Source: Inia geoffrensis
Taxonomy: Eukaryota; Chordata; Mammalia; Artiodactyla; Iniidae
Length of the DNA: 64,000 nt
Direction: 5' to 3'
Assembly: GCA_036417435.1 (NCBI GenBank)
Contig: CM070917.1
Span: 61,230,436-61,294,435, forward strand
How positions within the stretch are numbered: position 1 is the first letter of the stretch; each line of letters begins with the position of its first letter. The translations under genes and the position numbers were made by a program. The notes beneath the pieces were generated by a model. The model saw nothing but the letters and a program-made list of their open reading frames with translations, was not told the origin of the DNA and ran no database searches. Positions 58,190-64,000 of the stretch are shown one piece after another.

Positions 58190-58500
58190 TAATTAAGGTA
58201 AATAGAGAATTTGACTACAACTAACAAATGATCTAACCAACAGATGTAAAACACGCACCCCCAGACTGTAGAACACATATTCTTTTCAGCTGCATGTAGG
58301 GCCTTTACCTACATAGATCACACGCCGGGCCACCAAGTGTGTCTCAACACGTAGCAGAGGATTGAATTCATTTAGGGTGTGTTCTCTCACAAAGTGGAAT
58401 TAAATTAGAAATCAATAATAGATCTCTTTTAATTTCCCAAAGTTTAGAAATCATGCAGCACACTTCTAACAATTCACAGGACAAAGAAGAAATCACAGTG
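58190..58500 (+). mobile_element. L1 ORF2 fragment
   Basis: AGAACACATATTCTTTTCAG, ACATAGATCACACGCCGGGCC, and GAAATCAATAATAGATCTC follow the endonuclease/linker part of L1 ORF2. The frame is broken. Confidence 0.65.
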
Positions 58501-58537
58501 AAAAGTACAAAGATTCTCAGACATAAAAAACCATGTC

Positions 58538-58660
58538 GGGACTTCCCTGGTGGTCCGGTGGTTAAGACTCTGCGCTTCCACTACAGGAGCACGGGTTTAA
58601 TCCCTGGTGGGGGAACTAAGATGCCGCATGGCGAGGCCAAAAAAACAAAACAAAACAAAG
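58538..58660 (+). mobile_element. CHR SINE, short form
   Basis: GGGACTTCCCTGGTGGTCCG ... CCCTGGTGGGGGAACTAAG with a CAAAA tail; target-site copies containing CCATGTC on both sides. Confidence 0.93.
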
Positions 58661-58941
58661 CCATGTCATTTTCAGCAAATGGCAAACAGCTCAGAAAGCC
58701 ACAGACCTAGGGCGTGGCCTGGAGAAAGCAGCGAGATGGAGAGGGAGACTCAGGCCATATCAGGCTAAGGAGTTTGGGCTTATAAACCATGGAAAGCCCT
58801 GGAGGCTTTTAACCAGGGGATCTGCTGTGTGGACGTAGAGGGTGGACTAGAGATACTGGAGGGAAAGAAGGACGGAATGTGAAAGAATGAGGCCAGTTGG
58901 GAAGCCCCTGCCTGAGATACGAGATCAATAGCTGTTCTCTG

Positions 58942-59296
58942 GGGCTTCCCTGGTGGCGCAGTGGTTAAGAATCTGCCTGCCAATGCAGGGGATACGGGTT
59001 CGAGCCCTGGTCCGTGAAGATCCCACATGCCGCGGAGCCACTAAGCCCGTGCGCCGCAATGACTGAGCCTGCGCTCTAGAGCCCATGAGCCACAGCTACT
59101 GAGCCCACGAGCCGCAACTACTGAAGTCTGTGCGCCGAGAGCCCATGCTCCGCAACGAGAGAAGCCACTGCAATGAGAAGCCCACGCACCACAACGAAGA
59201 GTAGCCCCGGCTCGCTGCAACTAGAGAAAGCCTGCGCTCAGCAACAAAGACCCAATGCAGGCAAAAATAAATAAATAAAAATAAATTATTTTAAAA
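58942..59296 (+). mobile_element. CHR SINE, long form
   Basis: Near-consensus full-length copy with exact 15-base target-site copies AATAGCTGTTCTCTG at 58927-58941 and 59297-59311. Confidence 0.96.
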
Positions 59297-59535
59297 AATA
59301 GCTGTTCTCTGTATCACTTGTTGGGTCCACAAATACGAGTAGAGCCCCCTACCACATGCCAGGCACCAGGAGGTCAATAGGGGCTCCTTCTCCCAGACAC
59401 ATTTTATGAGCCATCCCAGCGCCACACAGATTGTTATACATAGGTCATAAAGTGGGAAAACTTCCAACGGTGTAATCTAAATGTTCATTTTTTATGAAGC
59501 TTCATGTTAAAACAGAGCATGGTTCTGTAGTTCTT

Positions 59536-59731
59536 TTGCGGTACGCGGGCCTCTCACTGCTGTGGCCTCTCCCGTTGTGGAGCACAGGGTCCGGACTCGC
59601 AGGCTCAGCGGCCATGGCTCACGGGCCCAGCCGCTCTGCGGCACATGGGATCCTCCCAGACCGGGGCACAAACCCGCGTCCCCCTGCATCGGCAGGCGGA
59701 CTCTCAACCACTGCGCCACCAGGGAAGCCCC
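59536..59731 (-). mobile_element. CHR-derived SINE, young toothed-whale form
   Basis: TGCGGTACGCGGGCCTCTCA ... CACCAGGGAAGCCCC, with exact 15-base target-site copies GGTTCTGTAGTTCTT at 59521-59535 and 59732-59746. Confidence 0.96.
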
Positions 59732-60099
59732 GGTTCTGTAGTTCTTGATGCCAGGCTGAGATTAAATGCCTAGCCTGAGGGTGCTTCCCATGACATTCTG
59801 TGCCTAAATCCCAGCCTCCTCCTTCCATGCCTGAGCCAATCTGTGAGGGCAGCTGTTTCTCATAAGTAGCTCACAAATGGTTATCCCAAATTCATCTTTT
59901 ATGACCCTTCTTCCCTATCTTATCAGTGGAGAAATAAGGTAAGTTTGTAGGAACTTAGACATTGAGGCTTGGGGAAGGTGAGTACTTCCAATCTTAAATT
60001 TTGTGATTTCTCATCAGAGAAATTGATTATTAATCCTAGTGAGAGACCCACAGCAGGGTGAAGAAGGTGGGAGGACTTATTATTAAAAACCACAAAAGT

Positions 60100-60397
60100 T
60101 TTTTTTTTTTTTTTAATAAATTTATTTATTTATTTTTGACTGCGTTGGGTCTTCGTTTCTGTGAGAGGGCTTTCTCCAGTTGCGGAGAGCGGGGGCCCCT
60201 CTTCATGGCGGTGCGCGGGCCTCTCACTGTCGCGGCCTCTCGTTGCGGAGCACAGGCTCCAGACGCGCAGGCTCAGTAGCGGTGGCGCACGGGTCTAGTT
60301 GCTCCGCGGCATGGGGGATCTTCCCAGACCAGGGCTCGAACCCGTGTCCCCCGCATTGGCAGGCAGATTCTCAACCGCTGTGCCACCAGGGAAGCCC
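60100..60397 (-). mobile_element. CHR SINE, intermediate form
   Basis: A T-run, TTTGACTGCGTTGGGTCTTCG, then GCGCGGGCCTCTCACTGTCGC, ending CCACCAGGGAAGCCCC. Its middle mixes words of the long and young forms. Confidence 0.9.
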
Positions 60398-60589
60398 CAA
60401 TGAAAGTTTCTAATAAGAGGGAGGCAAGGGTGTCAGAGTGGGTAAGGATATGTGAATGGAAGAAAAGATCAGAGAGCGAGCGAGATTTGAGGATGCTAGG
60501 TTGCTGGTTTTGAAGATGGAGGATGGGGACCATTAGGCAAGGAGAGAAGTGGCCTCTAGAGAGTGGAAAAGTCAGGAAATGGATTTTCT

Positions 60590-60730
60590 TCCAGAACATC
60601 CACAGGGAAGTCAGCCTGACAACACCTTGATTTTAGGACCTTTGACCTCCAGAACTAAGATTGTGTAAGTTTGTGTTGTTTTAAGCCACTTGGTGGTAAT
60701 TTGTTACCACAGCAATAGGAAACAAATACA
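60590..60730 (+). mobile_element. MaLR LTR 3' fragment
   Basis: CCTGACAACACCTTGATTTT ... TGTTGTTTTAAGCCACTTGG ... GCAATAGGAAACAAATAC matches MLT/MST LTR ends in sense. Confidence 0.65.
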
Positions 60731-61263
60731 ACTTCTAACACACTACATAATTTACTCAATTATTACGTTTATTTAAAAATTGCTCTCCCCGCTGCTAGGT
60801 GTACCTCTCCAGGGTAGGCATTTTTGTCTTTTTTTTTTTTTTTTTCGTCTGAAGTATCCCAAACAACTAAAACGGGCCTGGCAAACAGTAGGTGCTCAGT
60901 AAATGTTAATAGATGGATAAATGGATAGATGTAGAAAGTGAGAGAAAGGAAAGAGTCAAGGATTCTCCTGAGACTTACTGACTGGGAACCTCACGTTATG
61001 TTTACTCACAGAGGGAATAGAGGAGCAAGTGCGGTTTGGAGAGAACTGAGAAAATGAAGATGGGTTTAGTTTGGGGTATATTAAGGTTTGAGGGGTTCTG
61101 TGGGATATATATATGGAAAAAAATATATCTATATGGAAAATGTGAAGGGAAGTGGTTTCCTTTAGTTTTAGAAGGTAACATGGCTTATGGCTGGGTCCAT
61201 CGGCTGAATTTGTGTACAGGTAAATAATTTGGTCTAAGCTATTTACCCCATAGCCCATTTGCT

Positions 61264-61308
61264 TTTTTCCTTTCCTTCTTTCTTTTCTTTCTTTCTTTTT
61301 CTTTTTCA
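61264..61308 (+). repeat. TTTC-rich simple repeat
   Basis: CTTT/TTTC units, imperfect. Confidence 0.9.
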
Positions 61309-61594
61309 CCTGCTCTAGGAGAGAGGGGGTGGGTGCATCAGTAATTCCGGAGAGCCAGCTGGAATGTGGGTCAGGCTGCTACAGGCCCTGGGGCGGTTCA
61401 ATTTCCAAATCCTGAAGCTGTAGGCTTGTGAGGCTTCGTGACACGAGAGTCACAATCAATTGCTCCCTCAGGCCCAATGTCACAACAGGCAGAGTCCTCA
61501 GAAAATGGAGAAGCAGGAGATCAGCTTCCCTCCCCAATCCTGAGGCAACTGATAACTAGTGACTCAAATGCTTCCCCGCCCTTTACTTTCTTCT

Positions 61595-61780
61595 TGGACC
61601 TCATTCAACAGGTATTGATTGCGCGCCTCTGGAACCCGTAACACTGCCCTGGACACTGGGAAAGACGAAGAACTGAGGGACATACGATCTTGCCCTAAGA
61701 GGACTTACATCCTAGTCGGGAAGACAGATGTTCACAAAGCTAAATAAAAATAGAAGCAACTATACATGGTGCCATGCACG
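61595..61780 (-). mobile_element. Ancient L2-like repeat
   Basis: CATTCAACAGGTATTGATTG ... GGACTTACATCCTAGTCGGG resembles an antisense L2/MIR-age repeat; weakly recognised. Confidence 0.4.
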
Positions 61781-62108
61781 GTACCGCCCAGCGGGTGAGG
61801 GCGGCTTACTGTGGTTGAAGTATCTAGAAAGACTCAGTGGAGGAGATGTCACGTGAGTGGGTCTTTAAGGGACTGGAGCACATGGAAGGGGAAGAATAAA
61901 GGCTTTTCTGATTGAGAGCAAAGACTGGCAGGAGTGCCTTGACTCGTTCAGAGAGCCTTGCCTTACGTGCACATGCAAGTTTGGAGTTTGTTTGGGGAAT
62001 AAAGATCAGGCTCAGGAGTACACCACCTTTCGGGCATTTTAGTATCCCAGGCAACCACCCGGAAATAACCCCGCCCTCCACTTTTCAAAGCAATCCCAGC
62101 CTAGCGCG

Positions 62109-62118
62109 GCGCATGCGC
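62109..62118. promoter_or_regulatory. NRF1 consensus site GCGCATGCGC
   Basis: A perfect 10-base palindrome matching the NRF1 consensus, about 530 bases before the first PRPSAP1 ATG. Binding is inferred. Confidence 0.6.
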
Positions 62119-62642
62119 CTCGCAGGGCTCTAGCGCTGTGTTATCATGGAGGCGGAGAGCTAGATCGTCAGCCACCTCGGAGGCTGACATTTTGGATCCT
62201 GGCGGAAAAGTTGGAAAGGCTGGCACCACTACCAAGTCAGGCTGCACCACCCAAGAAGATGAGAGCAAAAGAACTCCCGTGGAGCGACAAGATCAGGCGG
62301 CGGAGCGAATCCGTGATGCTTCCCTCGGAAAACAAGCTTGTAGAGAGTTGCCCACCGCCTTGCCCTCATCTGAGATGGTGACTGTGCGGGCGCTCTAGCC
62401 GCGCCTTTTCGATTCCCGGAGGGGGCGGTGCCGTCGTCACTGGCTTTGAGGCGGCTGCGGCTCAGGTCGTGGTGAGCTCCGGTTGCGCCAGAGCCCTCAG
62501 TAGCCTTTTGTACGAGGAGGGTGGGGGTCTCTGACCTCTTCCCTCCTGTGCCGGGTTTCTCGGTTCCTTCCCTACGCGGGCCTACCGCTCCCCCGTGCAG
62601 CCCCGCCGCGGGCCGGCTGTAACTGCGCCCCCGGGCCGGACG

Positions 62643-62812
62643 ATGCCCAAGAAGCTGCTGCTGCTGCCCCCGCTCTCCGTGTCCTCCGCTTTCCGCGCCC
62701 CGCGAGCCTGTCCCGCCGCCCGCCCGGCCATGAACGCCGCCCGCACCGGCTACCGAGTCTTCTCGGCCAACTCCACTGCTGCCTGCACCGAGCTGGCCAA
62801 GCGCATCACCGA
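62643..62812 (+). CDS. PRPSAP1: PRPSAP1, PRPP synthetase-associated protein 1, exon 1
   Basis: Non-catalytic partner (PAP39) of phosphoribosyl-pyrophosphate synthetase, thought to restrain the enzyme complex. Only the first coding exon is inside the window. It starts at ATG 62643 (MPKKLLLLPPLSVSS) and has a second in-frame ATG at 62730 (MNAARTGYRVFSANST), which is the start usually given for the 356-residue protein; the longer start adds 29 residues. The exon ends after AACTELAKRITE with a GTAAGG donor at 62813, splitting the last codon. The long frame on the opposite strand over this exon is a shadow of GC-rich DNA. Confidence 0.93.
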
Positions 62813-64000
62813 GTAAGGGGCGGGAGCCGGGGATGTCCCGAGGGGCCCCTCCCGGGAGAGGGTCCTTACTCCTCTTCTCCTCCACGTCCCCCGACCCGGG
62901 CGAGGGGTAATTTGACCCCATCGTCCTGCCCCTGGGGGAGGGAGTCGCAGAATCCTGCCGTTTCAGGTCTGGACAAACCCTTGGAAGTGACAGAGGATCA
63001 CCCCCCCACCCACCCAGTTCTGCAGCTGAAAAGCGTTCGTCTGACTCTTGCTGGCTTCTCCCCACCTCCGAGTCCTTGGACCGCTCTCCCTGCTTTCGGC
63101 TCCCCATTCCCACCTCCCAGGCGGTGGTGAGGATTCTGTAATCGCTGGATTAGCGCGCCTTGCAGAGAGGGGCTCTAGGTTTGGCTCCCTTCCCCACGGT
63201 TGGGGTTGACCTCTGAAGCTGGTCATTGCCATTCCCAAGTCTCCCCGAGGAGACGGAGGCCCGCACGTAGTTACAACACTGGGGACGGACGGGTCGGGTG
63301 CAGTAGGTGGGGGCGGCCGGAGGGCCTTGCAGGTGGAAGACCCGCGAGGCTCAAGGTGCACCGACAGAAGTAGAGGTGTAGGGGAGGGCAGGGAGAACAG
63401 GGCAACCCTAGGGGAGCAGATTTGTCAGAGCTGGTGATAGAAACCATGGTCTAACCGTATTTTGTAAGTCAGTTAGATTCGAACAGTCTAAGTCTTTGCC
63501 TTTCCTTGTCTTTTTCACCTAAGGAAGCCTCTGGCCTCAAGTGGCCTTTGGGGTCTGAAGGCCTTGTCAGCCTTGCCCTGGGCAAGAGACTTGATTTTCC
63601 TGAACTTCATTGGTAAAATAGGGATAATTCCGTCTGTTGGACCCAGAACATTGTGAGCACGAACAAAATAATGTAGATCAAGCATCTAGCAGAGCAGAGG
63701 CTCATAGTGGCCCTCTGAATAATACATGTTTACTAAATGGCCTCTTTTCTAGTTGGCTCTTGTGAAGAACCCCAGAACCCTAGTGTAAAGGAAGAGCCTT
63801 TTGAGCCCTTTGCACATAAACTTGTTATAAAATAAATAAGCTTGTCTTTTAACTTTTGAAGTCATTTTCACATTTTAAACAACTTACATTAGAGTTCTGT
63901 GGGTTTTTCAGAGTTGATAATTAATGGCATGAAGATATTTTAAAATTCTAGATGAAAATGTAGAAGAAAGGGGAAACTTTAGTCATATTTTCTCAGTAAT
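62813..64000 (+). other. PRPSAP1: PRPSAP1 intron 1 (5' part)
   Basis: Begins at the GTAAGG donor and runs past the window edge. CpG-rich at first, then ordinary intron DNA. A MIR-like piece may lie about 63560-63700 (ending in a phrase like the MIR/L2 tail). No exon 2 is seen. Confidence 0.8.

Larger units (their letters stand above)
42401..62099. other. Intergenic region between SPHK1 and PRPSAP1
   Basis: Nearly 20 kb with no recognisable coding exon on either strand. It contains the CHR SINEs, L1, MaLR LTR, MER5A, MER20 and MIR fragments and microsatellites listed separately. The stretches 42990-43570, 43770-44220, 45340-48130, 49400-50270, 51062-51700, 51951-52240, 52800-53270, 53840-54560, 55326-56197, 56716-57940, 59312-59520, 59747-60090 and 60930-61590 show nothing I can name. 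Confidence 0.75.
62100..62900 (+). promoter_or_regulatory. PRPSAP1: CpG island and promoter region of PRPSAP1
   Basis: GC-rich, CG-rich stretch just before and over the first exon, TATA-less as usual for a housekeeping gene. It contains a perfect NRF1 palindrome at 62109-62118 and a GC-box-like GGGGGCGG at about 62420. The exact start of transcription is not determined. Confidence 0.75.

Noticed and set aside
62138..62398. 86-codon open frame just upstream of PRPSAP1
   Set aside because: Starts at a non-ATG codon, has no recognisable domain and lies in the promoter island.
62229..63113. 294-codon open frame on the minus strand over the PRPSAP1 promoter
   Set aside because: CpG-island DNA has few stop codons; it overlaps the real exon in antisense and matches nothing I know.

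Overview
The window is mammalian nuclear DNA, most likely from a cetacean and probably a toothed whale. It is littered with tRNA-derived SINEs of the CHR type, in a long form of about 340 bp, a short form of about 120 bp, and a younger form of about 200 bp that I associate with toothed whales. Ruminant BovB/Bov-A and pig PRE-1 repeats are not evident. The species call is inference; the repeats are read directly. The three genes match the mammalian block UBE2O - SPHK1 - PRPSAP1 (human 17q25.1), shown here in the opposite orientation to the human reference.

Layout. 1-22831 is intron 1 of UBE2O, a repeat-rich stretch with old L1, MIR, MER5A and MER20 pieces plus CHR SINEs. 22832-34583 (+) holds UBE2O coding exons 2-18, all placed to the base. 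Together they encode 1154 residues, and with 138 residues expected from the missing exon 1 the protein is 1292 long, the human length; the catalytic cysteine then falls at 1040. The UBE2O 3' UTR runs to about 36085. SPHK1 lies tail-to-tail on the minus strand (coding 37308-39301, 391 residues), with a large CpG island over its 5' end (about 39.1-42.4 kb). From 42.4 to 62.1 kb there is no recognisable gene, only SINEs, L1 and MaLR fragments, MIRs and microsatellites. A second CpG island at 62.1-62.9 kb carries the promoter and first coding exon of PRPSAP1 (+), whose intron 1 runs off the right edge.

The genes are not an operon and do different jobs. UBE2O is a giant E2/E3 hybrid ubiquitin enzyme, SPHK1 makes sphingosine-1-phosphate, and PRPSAP1 is a non-catalytic partner of phosphoribosyl-pyrophosphate synthetase. 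UBE2O and SPHK1 converge with about 1 kb between their 3' ends.

The most notable points are these. SPHK1 has cysteine at position 225 in place of the ERK-phosphorylated serine, and an altered TRAF2-binding tail. UBE2O intron 15 is a GC-AG intron whose polypyrimidine tract is a CCCT microsatellite. Two perfect short hairpins sit in repeat DNA. I found no novel multigene system; the window is otherwise an ordinary mammalian locus.
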